A program made the translations under genes and the position numbers. The notes beneath the pieces were generated by a model. It made no database searches. It was not told the DNA's origin and saw only the letters and a program-made list of their open reading frames with translations. Below are positions 21,438 to 32,258 of a stretch of DNA of 64,000 nt, piece by piece. Every line of letters starts with the position of its first letter. The stretch's first letter is position 1. The stretch comes from Tatumella citrea (GTDB taxonomy: Bacteria; Pseudomonadota; Gammaproteobacteria; Enterobacterales; Enterobacteriaceae): contig NZ_CP015579.1 in the NCBI RefSeq assembly GCF_002163585.1, forward strand, positions 186,001 to 250,000, given 5' to 3'.

Positions 21438-21751
21438 CCTATTCTCCTTTTCAGATGTCAGCGATGTCTTCCGGGCATCGTTTCCTTTAACACGATAAAA
21501 TTACATTGTTTCTGGAAACAGGTATATCAAAAAGCGACCAATAATTTCATAAAATTGATCTGCAAACCTTGAATTTATTACCGCTGTCGCAAATTCGGAG
21601 AAAACCAGCCTGAAATCATCTGAAAATCTGCTGGAGGGATCAGATAAAAACAGTGGGAGAGGTGGAGGCGGGGCGATCTGTATCGATCGGCCCATAGCAC
21701 TAAAGCAAAGCCGCGGATCCTTTGTCTGCTGACAACAGATCCGCCGGGAGA
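21438..21751. other. sfsB-ispB intergenic region
   Basis: About 314 bases without a supported gene. It carries the sfsB promoter region near 21450-21520 and a purine-rich stretch at 21625-21675, and ends in a hairpin beyond ispB. A minus-strand reading frame across it overlaps the end of ispB and has a proline/arginine-rich composition without homology. Confidence 0.5.
21713..21744 (-). terminator. Hairpin downstream of ispB
   Basis: GCGGATC pairs with GATCCGC (7 bp), and inside it TTGTC pairs with GACAA around TGCT. It starts 8 bases after the ispB stop. The following minus-strand sequence has only scattered T residues, so it may be a weak terminator or a 3'-end stabilising structure. Confidence 0.5.
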
Positions 21752-22723
21752 TTAATGATCGCGCTGAACAGACATATGTGCCAGAGACTCTAATGCCTGG
21801 CGCCATGGGGTATCAGGTAGCCCCTGTAATGCCAGAATGGCTTTATCTGCTTCATCTTCAGCCCGCTGGCGAGTCCATTCCAGAGAACCGCATTGCTGCA
21901 TGGTTTCCTGAACCTGTTCCAGCAAATGACGACCATTACCTTGTTCGATCGCCTGGCGGATCATCGCGGATTGTTCAGGATTGCCATGTTTCATTGCATG
22001 TAGTAATGGTAGCGTCGGCTTACCTTCACTCAGATCATCACCGACGTTCTTACCCAGAGCAATATTATCGGCACTGTAATCCAGCAGATCATCGATCAAC
22101 TGGAAAGCGGTACCAATATAACGTCCATAATCCCGCAACGCCTGTTCCTGCTCATCGCTGGCATCGGCCAGAATGGCGGATGTCTGAGAAGCCGCTTCAA
22201 ATAGCCGCGCAGTTTTACTGTAGATAACCCGCATATAACTTTCTTCAGTAATATCCGGATCGTTACAGTTCATCAGTTGCAGCACTTCGCCTTCAGAGAT
22301 CACGTTTACTGCCTCTGACATGAGCGCAAGGATCTTTAACGATCCCAGGCTGGTCATCATCTGAAAGGCTCTGGTGTAAATAAAATCACCGACCAGGACG
22401 CTGGCGGCATTACCAAAGGCAGCATTAGCGGTGGCTTTACCCCGACGCATATCTGATTCATCAACCACATCATCGTGCAGCAATGTGGCGGTATGAATAA
22501 ATTCGATCAGTGCGGCGTTGAGGATATGCTGGTCGCCCTGGTAACCGAGTGCTCTTGCTGCCAGAACTGCAATCATCGGGCGAATGCGTTTGCCTCCGCC
22601 GCTGACAATGTAATGACCCAGTTGGCTGATAAGCGCAACATCGGAGTTCAGCTGGTCAAGAATGGTCTGATTGACGGCCGACATATCGGCGGAAGTGATT
22701 TCTGTAATTTGTTCTAAGTTCAT
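21752..22723 (-). CDS. ispB: Octaprenyl diphosphate synthase IspB
   Basis: Trans-prenyltransferase that makes the octaprenyl side chain of ubiquinone and menaquinone. The start at 22723 (MNLEQITEITSADM) gives 323 residues, the E. coli length. The frame is open to 22855 but the extra 44 codons have no homology. The two Asp-rich motifs are present: LLHDDVVDESD and QLIDDLLDY. It is divergent from rplU. Confidence 0.95.
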   Translation of the reverse strand: MNLEQITEITSADMSAVNQTILDQLNSDVALISQLGHYIVSGGGKRIRPMIAVLAARALGYQGDQHILNAALIEFIHTATLLHDDVVDESDMRRGKATANAAFGNAASVLVGDFIYTRAFQMMTSLGSLKILALMSEAVNVISEGEVLQLMNCNDPDITEESYMRVIYSKTARLFEAASQTSAILADASDEQEQALRDYGRYIGTAFQLIDDLLDYSADNIALGKNVGDDLSEGKPTLPLLHAMKHGNPEQSAMIRQAIEQGNGRHLLEQVQETMQQCGSLEWTRQRAEDEADKAILALQGLPDTPWRQALESLAHMSVQRDH

Positions 22724-22962
22724 ACGTCTTTTCAGTTTTGACTCGGTTTTGGCCATATTAGGGCCGTTTAAACAACAGTGTTCAGATAGTTTGTTTCGTC
22801 CTGTATCTGAATAAATTTCCCTGTTTGCCGTTACGGCAGCTCCCGGCGGTATCAACAGACGCCAGCGGCCTATGAATGAGACCTATTGTACTTGAAATTT
22901 GATTACAGGAAACACCCGGCTGTGCCCTGTGTTTTTTTTCTGCAATACCCTGCAAAGGAGGC

Positions 22963-22991
22963 TTGTCTTCTGCGTGATATTTGCGTAGAAT
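22963..22991 (+). promoter_or_regulatory. Sigma-70 promoter of rplU-rpmA
   Basis: TTGTCT and TAGAAT are separated by 17 bases, followed by a GC-rich discriminator (TCGCGCCC), which is typical of stringently controlled ribosomal promoters. The start site would be about 70 bases before rplU. The leader contains complementary GCCCT and AGGGC, a possible structure. Confidence 0.65.
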
Positions 22992-23017
22992 TCGCGCCCT
23001 ATTGTGAATATTTATAG

Positions 23018-23377
<360 letters not shown>

Positions 23378-23392
23378 CAGGAGATTTGACAA

Positions 23393-23650
23393 ATGGCTCA
23401 TAAAAAGGCTGGCGGCTCCACACGTAACGGTCGCGATTCCAACGCAAAACGTCTGGGCGTAAAACGCTTTGGCGGAGAAACTGTACTGGCAGGTAGCATC
23501 ATCGTTCGTCAGCGCGGAACCAAATTCCACGCGGGTACCAACGTAGGTTGTGGTCGTGACCACACCCTGTTTGCTACTGCAACTGGTCAGATCAAATTCG
23601 AAGTTAAAGGTCCAAACAACCGTAAATACGTCAGCATCGTTGCTGAGTAA
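23393..23650 (+). CDS. rpmA: 50S ribosomal protein L27
   Basis: Ribosomal protein whose N-terminal tail reaches the peptidyl-transferase centre. The 85 residues match E. coli and begin [20 protein letters not shown], followed by LGVKRFGGE. No N-terminal cleavable extension of the Firmicutes type is present. A strong terminator lies 47 bases downstream, which cuts obgE off from this operon more clearly than usual. Confidence 0.98.
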   Translation: MAHKKAGGSTRNGRDSNAKRLGVKRFGGETVLAGSIIVRQRGTKFHAGTNVGCGRDHTLFATATGQIKFEVKGPNNRKYVSIVAE

Positions 23651-23697
23651 TGGTTGAGTGACCCGGGTAGCATAACCGTTGCCCGACTTAACGAATT

Positions 23698-23726
23698 AAA
23701 GCCCCGCAGCTTGTGCGGGGCTTTTT
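23698..23726 (+). terminator. Terminator of rplU-rpmA
   Basis: AAAGCCCCGCA and TGCGGGGCTTT form an 11-bp stem around GCTTG, followed by more T. The flanking A-run makes it potentially bidirectional. Confidence 0.92.
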
Positions 23727-23907
23727 ACATTCTGCTGCCATATCCTCAGTAAACCCCCGCGTACCTCAGCAGAATGCTGTACACTGGACAGACAAAATAC
23801 TGAATACTGATACTGGCAAGCATGCCGGTATTATCCGCCGCCGGTCAGCAGAGTCGACCCTGGCGGGCCCGTCTGTAAAGCCGGAGTCTTTGCGGGCGCA
23901 AGAGTGA

Positions 23908-25098
<1,191 letters not shown>

Positions 25099-25132
25099 TC
25101 CCCCACGATCCATTATTTGCGAAATGATCGTT

Positions 25133-25161
25133 AAAAAGCCGGAGCTTGTCTCCGGCTTTTT
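25133..25161. terminator. Bidirectional terminator between obgE and entH
   Basis: AAAAAGCCGGAG and CTCCGGCTTTTT form a 12-bp stem with a CTTGT loop, with T-runs in both directions. It ends obgE on the plus strand and the entCEBAH operon on the minus strand, marking the left edge of the enterobactin cluster. Confidence 0.95.
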
Positions 25162-25167
25162 ATATGG

Positions 25168-25587
25168 CTAACCCAGAACGGACACTGTTAGTCTGGCGGT
25201 ACAACAGAGTTTGCCCTTACTGTTACGAATCTCCGTCTGCCAGACCTGTAACTGCCCGCCAATATGCAGTGGCTGACAGGTTGCGTAAACCAGTCCCTGA
25301 GAAACAGACCGGTGGTGGCTGGCATTCACTTCAATCCCGACCACACTTTTACCCTCTTCACAGGCCAGGTAACCGGCAACAGATCCCATTGATTCAGCCA
25401 GCACCACAGAAGCTCCGCCGTGCAGTAATCCGAATGGTTGCCGTGTCCGATCGTCCACTGGCATTGTCGCTTCCAGATGCTGCCCGCCAATTGCGGTGAA
25501 CTCAATACCCAGATGCCCGACCAGGCACTCTTTACCCAGAGCATTTAACGCTTCGAGGGTAATTGGCCGTTTCCAGACAGTTTCCAT
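25168..25587 (-). CDS. entH: Enterobactin proofreading thioesterase EntH
   Basis: Hotdog-fold thioesterase that removes wrongly loaded acyl groups from the carrier domain of EntB. The start at 25587 (METVWKRPITLEALN) gives 139 residues, against 137 in E. coli; the frame is open further upstream but overlaps entA. The hotdog motif is PFGLLHGGASVVLAESMGS. It ends the entCEBAH operon, 5 bases from the obgE terminator. Its start lies 4 bases past the entA stop. Confidence 0.93.
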   Translation of the reverse strand: METVWKRPITLEALNALGKECLVGHLGIEFTAIGGQHLEATMPVDDRTRQPFGLLHGGASVVLAESMGSVAGYLACEEGKSVVGIEVNASHHRSVSQGLVYATCQPLHIGGQLQVWQTEIRNSKGKLCCTARLTVSVLG

Positions 25588-25591
25588 GCGA

Positions 25592-26350
25592 TCAGGCTCC
25601 CAGAGTGGCTCCGCCATCAACAACAATGTCCTGCAATACCACATGACTGGCCTGATCAGAGGCCAGGAACAAAATGGTATTAGCAATTTCCTGTGGCTGA
25701 GCAATTTTTTTCAGTGGAATGCCTAACTTAAATTGTTCCGGAAAACCGTCAATAGTCTGCTGTTCAGACTGAGGTGTCTTCCACAGACTGCGTTGCATTT
25801 CGGTATCGGTGGATCCCGGCGAGACAATATTACAACGCACGCCGTGCGGGGCCATTTCCAGCCCGACAGTCAGGCATAAACTGCGTAATGCGGCTTTCGA
25901 GGCTCCATAAGCAGACATGCCAAGACGTGGGGCATGGGCGGCATTCGATGCGACAGTAACGATAGCTCCCCGCTGCTGGCGACGGAACACTGGTAATGTC
26001 TGTTGGAACAGATTGAAAGCGCCACCGGCATTAACGTTGAGGCACTGTTGCCAGTCGTCAAACGAAAGCTCATCCGTAGCGCCGATCCGCAGGATCCCGG
26101 CGGCATTAATCAGAACGTCCAGACGGGGTTGTCTGGCCAGTAACCCCTGACAGACCTCAGTAACCTGCTTTGGATCTGCCACGTTGAGAATCTGACAGCG
26201 GAAAGGGTAGTCCGGTTGATCGAATTTTAAATCAAAACCGGTCACTTCGGCCCCGGCCTTCTGAAATGCCAGCGCAGTCTGATAGCCAATTCCCTGACCG
26301 GCGCCGGTTACCCAGACCTGTTTGCCGTGAAACTCTGACCACTGGCTCAT
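25592..26350 (-). CDS. entA: 2,3-dihydro-2,3-dihydroxybenzoate dehydrogenase EntA
   Basis: Short-chain dehydrogenase that oxidises 2,3-dihydro-DHB to 2,3-dihydroxybenzoate with NAD+. The start at 26350 (MSQWSEFHGKQVWVTG) gives 252 residues and overlaps the entB stop as ATGA. The Rossmann motif is GAGQGIG, NAAGILR follows, and the catalytic pair is in SAYGASKAA. The end LQDIVVDGGATLGA matches E. coli (248 aa). Confidence 0.96.
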   Translation of the reverse strand: MSQWSEFHGKQVWVTGAGQGIGYQTALAFQKAGAEVTGFDLKFDQPDYPFRCQILNVADPKQVTEVCQGLLARQPRLDVLINAAGILRIGATDELSFDDWQQCLNVNAGGAFNLFQQTLPVFRRQQRGAIVTVASNAAHAPRLGMSAYGASKAALRSLCLTVGLEMAPHGVRCNIVSPGSTDTEMQRSLWKTPQSEQQTIDGFPEQFKLGIPLKKIAQPQEIANTILFLASDQASHVVLQDIVVDGGATLGA

Positions 26351-27201
26351 GCTTTTACCTCCGCCGACAACAGTTTCCACCAGCCATCGATTGAGGCATT
26401 TTTTGCCAGGGCAACAAAATCAATATCAGGATGAGCCATACGCCAGCGGGCGGCCAGGGCCATCATCCGTACGGAATCCAGACCGTAATCAATCAGATTC
26501 TCGTCATCTTCCGGTTCATCATCATCCTCGAGCAATGGCAGCACCATAGCTCGCAGGGCACTTTTGCTTTCAGGTAGCAGCATTAAATCTTCGGTGGTAA
26601 CCACTTTACCACTGCGACCTGCGGTATAAGTCAGAGCCATCAAATGTTCTTCCCGGCTGAAATCTGCCAGTGCATCAGCCACCATAAAAGGTTTGATATT
26701 GCGCATAAAGGCATCGGTAGCTGTAGTCAGGCAACCGATATGGGCATATACCCCGGTAATCAGTAACTGGTTACGGCCCATTTTCTGAAGCTGTTGTTCG
26801 AGATCAGAACGGTGAAAAGCACTGTAGCGCCATTTAGTCAGGACAATATCCTGCTCATCAGGGGCCAGTGCATCGGTAATTTGTTGTTGGTCCGGATGGC
26901 GGTTTAACCCCGGTCCCCACATATCATTGAGCAGAGCACGGTCTTCATCACTCTGCTGATTTGGCTGAGCGGTATAAAATACCGGTATCCCCAACGCCTT
27001 ACACTGGGCACGTAACCGGGCTATGTTCTCTACAACCTGGTGAATTAGCGGGCTATCACTCCCCCAGAAATTCAGAAAGTAGTTCTGCATATCGTGGATC
27101 AGCAGCGCTGCCCGGGCCGGTTCAAACACCCACTGAACTTTATTCTCCGGCAATTCATCCGCTGCCGGCAGGGTGTAAGACTCAAGCTTAGGGATACTCA
27201 T
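26347..27201 (-). CDS. entB: Isochorismatase / aryl carrier protein EntB
   Basis: Two-domain protein. The N-terminal isochorismatase releases pyruvate from isochorismate, and the C-terminal aryl carrier protein carries 2,3-dihydroxybenzoate on a phosphopantetheine arm. The start at 27201 (MSIPKLESYTLP) gives 284 residues with GGAG 5 bases upstream; a GTG two codons earlier is possible. LLIHDMQNYF carries the catalytic Asp, and YAHIGC the active-site loop. The carrier site is Ser243 in DYGLDSVRM. The phosphopantetheinyl transferase EntD that should modify it is not in this cluster. Confidence 0.96.
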   Translation of the reverse strand: MSIPKLESYTLPAADELPENKVQWVFEPARAALLIHDMQNYFLNFWGSDSPLIHQVVENIARLRAQCKALGIPVFYTAQPNQQSDEDRALLNDMWGPGLNRHPDQQQITDALAPDEQDIVLTKWRYSAFHRSDLEQQLQKMGRNQLLITGVYAHIGCLTTATDAFMRNIKPFMVADALADFSREEHLMALTYTAGRSGKVVTTEDLMLLPESKSALRAMVLPLLEDDDEPEDDENLIDYGLDSVRMMALAARWRMAHPDIDFVALAKNASIDGWWKLLSAEVKA

Positions 27202-27231
27202 GGTCACTCCATCAATCGGTGATAATTCGGA

Positions 27232-28842
27232 TTATTTTTGTTGTTCGGTCAGCCACTGGCGCAGGGCTTTTTTGTCGACTTTGCCCACCGGAGTCAGTGG
27301 CAGTTTGTCCTGCTGAATTATGCGATCCGGAAGTTTAAATTCAGCGATCCCCTGTTCACGCAGATGGCGACGTAAATGTGCTGGTTTAATCGGTTGTGTC
27401 GCCACGATGAATGCACAGCTCTTTTCACCCATTAGTTCATCGTTCATCGACACCAGTGCTGCATCAATAATGTCAGGGTGGCGTTGCAGTAGATTTTCAA
27501 TTTCCTCGGCGGCAATTTTCTCCCCGCCACGATTGATCTGATCTTTTTCCCGCCCCTGAACTTTAATATTACCTTCTGCGGTGATCTCGATTAGATCACC
27601 GGAACTGTAAAATCCTTCATTATCAAAGCAGGTAGCGTTATGTGCCGGGTTATTAAAATAACCACGGAAGGTATAAGGGCCACGCGTCATCAGGCGGCCA
27701 GTCTGGCCTGCTGGCAACAGCGTACCGTCTTCATCCACAACTCTGATTTCATCATCTTCACAGATGGGCCGGCCCTGAGTAGTGACAATAATTTCCAGCG
27801 GATCATCCAGTCGGGTGTAGTTCACCAGACCTTCGGCCATTCCGAACACCTGTTGCAACTGGCAGCCAATTTCTGAAATTATCCTTCGTGCCAGAGTTTC
27901 GCTCAGACGTGCACCGCCAACCTGCAGAACTTTCAGGGAATTCAGTTCACCGTGATTACCCTGTTCACTGATGAACTGTAGCCAGAGGCTGACTGCCGGG
28001 GGCACCAGACCTGTCAGGGTAATCTGATGTCTGGCGATCAGTGGGAAACATTGTGTCGCACTGGGGTCCGCGGCCATGACGACCAGACCGCCGGCATAGA
28101 AAATACCCAGGCAACCCGGAGAGCTCATTGGGTAGTTATGGGCAACCGGCAGGGCACACAGGTAACGGGTATCTGCGTCAACACCGCAAATATTATTACT
28201 GGCACGAATACTGTAATAGTAATCGTTATGCGTCCGTGGGATTAGTTTCGGGGTGCCAGTACTACCACCGGAAAGTTGAAAGAAGGCCACTTCATCTGCA
28301 GCGCTGGGGTCGGCCACAAAGTCTTCTGCCGGTGTAGCCAGCCATTCAGCCAGGCTGTGGTCACCATCAACAGCATGATGCATCAGTACTGTCGTCAGAG
28401 AAGGGATCTGCTGTCTGAATTGTTCAAGAAACTGGTTATCGGCAAACAGGCTATGCTGGCGATCAGCAATCAGTAGTGCCGGTTTAATCTGCTCCGCATA
28501 AGAAAATAGCTCGGTACGCTGATGGCTGAACAGTGCATTTACCGGGGCGACACCCAGTTTAAGAAGAGCGAAAAAAACCAGGTAAAACTCGTTGTTATTA
28601 CCAAGCTGAACCAGCGCGGTATCGCCTTTTTTCAGTCCGGCTTGCTGAAGTTTGGCGGCCAGACGGGAACTGGCTAAAGCCATCTGCCGGTAGCTGACTT
28701 GTGACTCGTCATCGATAATGGCAACAGCGTCGTTGTCTTTCTGACGGTCGGCAATATCACTTAAGGGCAGGTCCAGCCAGTACCCTTTGGTACGGTAGCG
28801 GCTCGCCAGATCATCCGGCCAGCGGGTATAAGGGATAGTCAT
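27232..28842 (-). CDS. entE: 2,3-dihydroxybenzoate-AMP ligase EntE
   Basis: Adenylates 2,3-dihydroxybenzoate and loads it on the EntB carrier domain. The 536 residues equal E. coli. ANL-superfamily motifs are present: [49 protein letters not shown], and the catalytic Lys of [10 protein letters not shown] near the C-terminus. It follows entC by 6 bases and precedes entB by 30. Confidence 0.97.
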   Translation of the reverse strand: MTIPYTRWPDDLASRYRTKGYWLDLPLSDIADRQKDNDAVAIIDDESQVSYRQMALASSRLAAKLQQAGLKKGDTALVQLGNNNEFYLVFFALLKLGVAPVNALFSHQRTELFSYAEQIKPALLIADRQHSLFADNQFLEQFRQQIPSLTTVLMHHAVDGDHSLAEWLATPAEDFVADPSAADEVAFFQLSGGSTGTPKLIPRTHNDYYYSIRASNNICGVDADTRYLCALPVAHNYPMSSPGCLGIFYAGGLVVMAADPSATQCFPLIARHQITLTGLVPPAVSLWLQFISEQGNHGELNSLKVLQVGGARLSETLARRIISEIGCQLQQVFGMAEGLVNYTRLDDPLEIIVTTQGRPICEDDEIRVVDEDGTLLPAGQTGRLMTRGPYTFRGYFNNPAHNATCFDNEGFYSSGDLIEITAEGNIKVQGREKDQINRGGEKIAAEEIENLLQRHPDIIDAALVSMNDELMGEKSCAFIVATQPIKPAHLRRHLREQGIAEFKLPDRIIQQDKLPLTPVGKVDKKALRQWLTEQQK

Positions 28843-28848
28843 GGGAAA

Positions 28849-30039
28849 TTACCTTGATTGATCAAGCCCGAAAGCTTTCAGCATTGTTGTAAGTTTCACG
28901 CCGGTTTCCAGCCATTCGGATTCCGGATCTGATGCCGGGACAATACCGGCTCCGGCGAACAGGGTGATATCCTGCTTATCAACGGTGGCACAACGTATTG
29001 TGACGGCCCATTCGCCATTCCCCTGGTCATCGCACCATCCCACCATGCCGCCAAACAGGTGGCGATCAAAAGGTTCCAACTGGCGTATTAAGGAGAGTGC
29101 CTGCGGGTGTGGGAAACCACTCAGAGCTGGTGTCGGGTGCAACAAGGCGGCCAGTGACAAAGCACTTGTATGACCGTGCTTAACGGTGCCCTGTATAGAT
29201 GTTGCCAGATGCCATAGCGTTCCGGTCGTGACCAGTTCAGGCACTTCAGGGACCGATAAAGTCTCACTGACCGGTTGCAGAGTATCGCGCATGGCGTCAG
29301 TCACCAGCCGGTGCTCATGGCGGTCTTTGGTGGAATTCATCAGCGCCTGGCCGGATTGTTGATCCAGTTGCGGATCACTGTCACGCCTGGCCGAACCGGC
29401 CAGTGGGCAGGAATAAAAATGATCTGCCTGTTTTCTCAGTAATAATTCCGGGCTTGCACCCAGCAGTGTCGCTCCGGAAGATAACGGAACGTGGAAATGA
29501 TAGTTATCCGGATTTTGCTGCACAATCTGTGACATTAGTGTCTGCAGGTCCATAGACTCAGGACTGTGAATGTTCAGCAGGCGTGATAATACTACTTTAT
29601 CCAGTTCACCACGTTTCATCGCATCTACTGCACGGGCAACCATTGAGGTAAATACGGCTTTTTCCGGTACCTGGCGGACATGCAATGTCTGTTCTGCCGG
29701 AGAAGCCAGCGGCGCGGTTGCGACAGCAGTCAGATGCCGGCGGTCGAAAAACTCGCAGCTTTCCGGAATAAATAATTCTGACGGTTGACGGGTATCAAAC
29801 GGAATTGCACCGACAACAACCGGCCGTGAAATACCGGAGGCACGAGCATGGCGGAATGCAGTTTCAAGACTTTCCGCGCTGGCAGAAAGCTGAGGGCTTA
29901 CACCGGACAATGGCAGAGTAAGACGTTGAAAACAGCCATCAGTAATCAGGCTTCGCCAGCCTGACGTAAACAGAAAACGGCCTTTTAAGGAGGGAAATTC
30001 CCTAAAGCAGGGATTTTCAGCCTGTTCCTTTTCTAGCAT
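28849..30039 (-). CDS. entC: Isochorismate synthase EntC
   Basis: Converts chorismate to isochorismate, the first step of enterobactin synthesis. The 396 residues compare with 391 in E. coli. The chorismate-binding core is intact: VDAMKRGELDKVVLSRLL, PLAGSARRD, DRHEHRLV, GTLWHLAT, HPTPALSGFP and the GAGIVPASDPESEW end. The N-terminal 80 residues are the most divergent part. AGGAT lies 8 bases before the ATG at 30039, and a Fur box lies 29 bases upstream. First gene of entCEBAH. Confidence 0.96.
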   Translation of the reverse strand: MLEKEQAENPCFREFPSLKGRFLFTSGWRSLITDGCFQRLTLPLSGVSPQLSASAESLETAFRHARASGISRPVVVGAIPFDTRQPSELFIPESCEFFDRRHLTAVATAPLASPAEQTLHVRQVPEKAVFTSMVARAVDAMKRGELDKVVLSRLLNIHSPESMDLQTLMSQIVQQNPDNYHFHVPLSSGATLLGASPELLLRKQADHFYSCPLAGSARRDSDPQLDQQSGQALMNSTKDRHEHRLVTDAMRDTLQPVSETLSVPEVPELVTTGTLWHLATSIQGTVKHGHTSALSLAALLHPTPALSGFPHPQALSLIRQLEPFDRHLFGGMVGWCDDQGNGEWAVTIRCATVDKQDITLFAGAGIVPASDPESEWLETGVKLTTMLKAFGLDQSR

Positions 30040-30067
30040 AGTTGCATCCTGAAATGATAAAATGTCT

Positions 30068-30086
30068 AATAATGATTATCATTTGT
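30068..30086. promoter_or_regulatory. Fur box between entC and fepB
   Basis: AATAATGATTATCATTTGT matches the 19-bp Fur consensus at 14 positions, with the central ATGATNATCAT dyad complete. It lies in the divergent entC-fepB promoter region, as in E. coli, and would repress both operons when iron is plentiful. Confidence 0.8.
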
Positions 30087-30200
30087 ATTGTTTCGTGTAA
30101 CCTAACCGGATCCGTGTAATGTGTCAACGAAATCGTCCTTTGCAGGTAAAAATCCGCAGTTTATGCGAAAAGTCTCAACTGGAAATTCCGGGAAAAAAAC

Positions 30201-31163
30201 ATGAAAACAGTACACTCAGGTTATAAATGGTTGTTGATGGTGTTTTTGCTGCCTTTAAGTATGCAAATCAGTGCCATGGAAGGGTGGCCGCGGCAGATTC
30301 AAGGTGAAAACGGCACCATCACTTTACAACATGAGCCTAAGCGCATTGTCTCGACCAGTGTGACGTTGACCGGATCATTACTGGCGATTGATGCTCCTGT
30401 GATTGGCAGCGGTGCGACCGCGCCGAACAGTCGTTTTACTGATTCCCAGGGCTTCTTCCGCCAGTGGGGAGATATTGCGAAACAACGGCAGGTGAAGCGT
30501 CTGTATATTGGCGAGCCTAATGCTGAAAGTATTGCCAGTGAAGCTCCGGATTTGATTCTGGTCAGCGCCACCGGAAATGACAGTGCAATTAAACTGGTCA
30601 GTCAGTTATCGGCAATCGCTCCGGTGCTGGTGGTGAACTACGATGATAAGAGCTGGCAGCAATTAGTCACTGAACTGGGCAAGGCGACAGGCCATGAGGC
30701 ACAGGCTGCTCAGAAAGTTGCAGAGTTTGATCAGCGTGAAAAAGCGCTGAAATCAGAACTGCATCTTCCTCCGCAACCAGTTTCAGCAATGGTCTGGAAT
30801 GGCGGTGGTCGTGAAGTGAATCTGTGGACCAGTGAGTCTGCTCAGGGCAAATTACTGGAGCAACTGGGCTTTACTCTCGCAACCCCACCTGCGTCTGTCA
30901 CCGGTAATTTCAGCATGGGGCACCGTAAGGATATCATTCAGTTGTCCGGTGAAAATCTGGCTGCCGGGCTGGCAGGTAAAAGCTGGCTGCTATTTGCCAG
31001 TACTGACACTACTGTGCCTCAGGTCCTGAATGATCAGTTCCTTTCACAAACGGATGCTGTCCGTAACAAGCAAGTCTACGCAATGGGCAGTGACAATTTC
31101 CGTCTGGATTATTATAGTGCCAGCCATCTGCTGACTACCCTGCAGCATCAGTTCGCGCATTGA
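30201..31163 (+). CDS. fepB: Ferric-enterobactin periplasmic binding protein FepB
   Basis: Periplasmic receptor that delivers ferric enterobactin to the FepDGC transporter. The 320 residues match E. coli (318). A signal peptide ends near QISA (about residue 25). The cluster A-2 binding fold shows RIVSTSVTLTGSLLAIDAPVIG, DLILVSATGNDS and YYSASHLLTTL. The ATG at 30201 has a short GGGA site. It is divergent from entC and shares its Fur box. A strong hairpin follows 6 bases after the stop, and entS, which lies here in E. coli, is absent. Confidence 0.95.
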   Translation: MKTVHSGYKWLLMVFLLPLSMQISAMEGWPRQIQGENGTITLQHEPKRIVSTSVTLTGSLLAIDAPVIGSGATAPNSRFTDSQGFFRQWGDIAKQRQVKRLYIGEPNAESIASEAPDLILVSATGNDSAIKLVSQLSAIAPVLVVNYDDKSWQQLVTELGKATGHEAQAAQKVAEFDQREKALKSELHLPPQPVSAMVWNGGGREVNLWTSESAQGKLLEQLGFTLATPPASVTGNFSMGHRKDIIQLSGENLAAGLAGKSWLLFASTDTTVPQVLNDQFLSQTDAVRNKQVYAMGSDNFRLDYYSASHLLTTLQHQFAH

Positions 31164-31168
31164 GTGTG

Positions 31169-31200
31169 AGAGAAAGCGGTACAACAGTACCGTTTTCTCT
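31169..31200 (+). other. Stable hairpin in the fepB-fepD junction
   Basis: AGAGAAAGCGGTAC and GTACCGTTTTCTCT pair over 14 bp with a single G-U and an AACA loop. There is no T-run after it, so it is not a classical terminator. It most likely stabilises the fepB 3' end or dampens reading into fepDGC, giving more binding protein than permease. This is inference from position and stability. Confidence 0.65.
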
Positions 31201-31265
31201 GGCCAGTGGCCGCTTAATTTCTTTGCAAGGGTGGCATTTCCAGTTCGTTGAAGGTTCCGAAGGTT

Positions 31266-32258
31266 ATGCGTCAACCGTATTTGCTGATCTTGCTGTTGCT
31301 GTTATTTATTCTGTTAACCGTACTGAGCCTGATTGCAGGATCAAAAATGATTCCGGTCACGGAGACCTGGCAGTCACTGTTTTCCCCTGAGCACTGTTTG
31401 TCTCAGGACTGTACCATTATCCGCTTTGCCCGGCTGCCCAGAACACTGGCTGGGATTGCAGCAGGTATCTCTCTCGGGCTGGCCGGTGCGTTAATGCAGA
31501 CGCTCACCCGTAATCCGCTGGCTGACCCTGGCATTCTCGGGGTCAATTCCGGTGCATCCTTCGCTATTGTTCTGGGCATTGCCCTGACTGGCGCTGATAC
31601 CCCTCTGGCCTGGCTCGGATTTGCTTTCAGCGGGGCGATCCTTGCCTTATTGATCGTAGCGCTGACCGGTGCTGCTGCCGGAGGGCGGGTAAACCCGGTG
31701 CGACTTACTTTGGCCGGAGTTGCCCTGGCCGCAGTGCTGGAGGGCATGACTAACGGCCTGTCACTAATGAACCCTGAAATTTATGACCATTTGCGGTTCT
31801 GGCTCAGCGGATCGCTGGATATTCGTCAGTTTACTTCGCTGGCGGTGATCTCTCCGGCAATTATCCTTGCAGCATTGCTGTCGCTGCTGCTGAGTAAATC
31901 ACTGAATAATCTGAGTATGGGGGGGGATCTTGCAGTAACGCTCGGTACCCGTGTCTTACGCACCCAGATTATGGGGCTGCTGGCGGTAGCACTGCTGGCT
32001 GGTTCCGCAACAGCTCTGACCGGGCCAATAGCATTTGTCGGCCTGATGGCGCCACATCTGGGACGTTTCCTGACCGGTGCTGATCACCGGCGGTTATTGC
32101 CGGTCACCTTGCTGCTCACTCCCTGTTTGCTTCTGGCCGCTGATATTACCGGCCGCTTTCTGGCGGTGGGAGAACTGCGGGTTTCCATCGTCACCGCGTT
32201 AATTGGTGCGCCGGTGCTGATTTTACTGATACGTCGTCAGTCTCAGGGAGGTGTCTGA
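31266..32258 (+). CDS. fepD: Ferric-enterobactin permease subunit FepD
   Basis: One of two FecCD-family permeases that carry ferric enterobactin across the inner membrane. The ATG at 31266 (MRQPYLLILLLLLF) gives 330 residues against 334 in E. coli; a TTG six codons earlier is possible. Family motifs RLPRTLAGIAAGISLGLAG, TRNPLADPGILGVNSGAS and GPIAFVGLMAPHLGR are present. Its stop overlaps the fepG ATG as TGATG. Confidence 0.95.
   Translation: MRQPYLLILLLLLFILLTVLSLIAGSKMIPVTETWQSLFSPEHCLSQDCTIIRFARLPRTLAGIAAGISLGLAGALMQTLTRNPLADPGILGVNSGASFAIVLGIALTGADTPLAWLGFAFSGAILALLIVALTGAAAGGRVNPVRLTLAGVALAAVLEGMTNGLSLMNPEIYDHLRFWLSGSLDIRQFTSLAVISPAIILAALLSLLLSKSLNNLSMGGDLAVTLGTRVLRTQIMGLLAVALLAGSATALTGPIAFVGLMAPHLGRFLTGADHRRLLPVTLLLTPCLLLAADITGRFLAVGELRVSIVTALIGAPVLILLIRRQSQGGV

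Noticed and set aside
21501..21806. 101-codon minus-strand frame after ispB
   Set aside because: It overlaps the end of ispB in another frame and has no homology.
23713..23907. 64-codon frame between rpmA and obgE as a yhbE remnant
   Set aside because: It begins inside the rpmA terminator and shows no transmembrane or EamA-like segment.
25168..25704. Longer EntH of 178 residues
   Set aside because: The extra N-terminus lies over the end of entA and lacks homology; the start at 25587 gives the family length.
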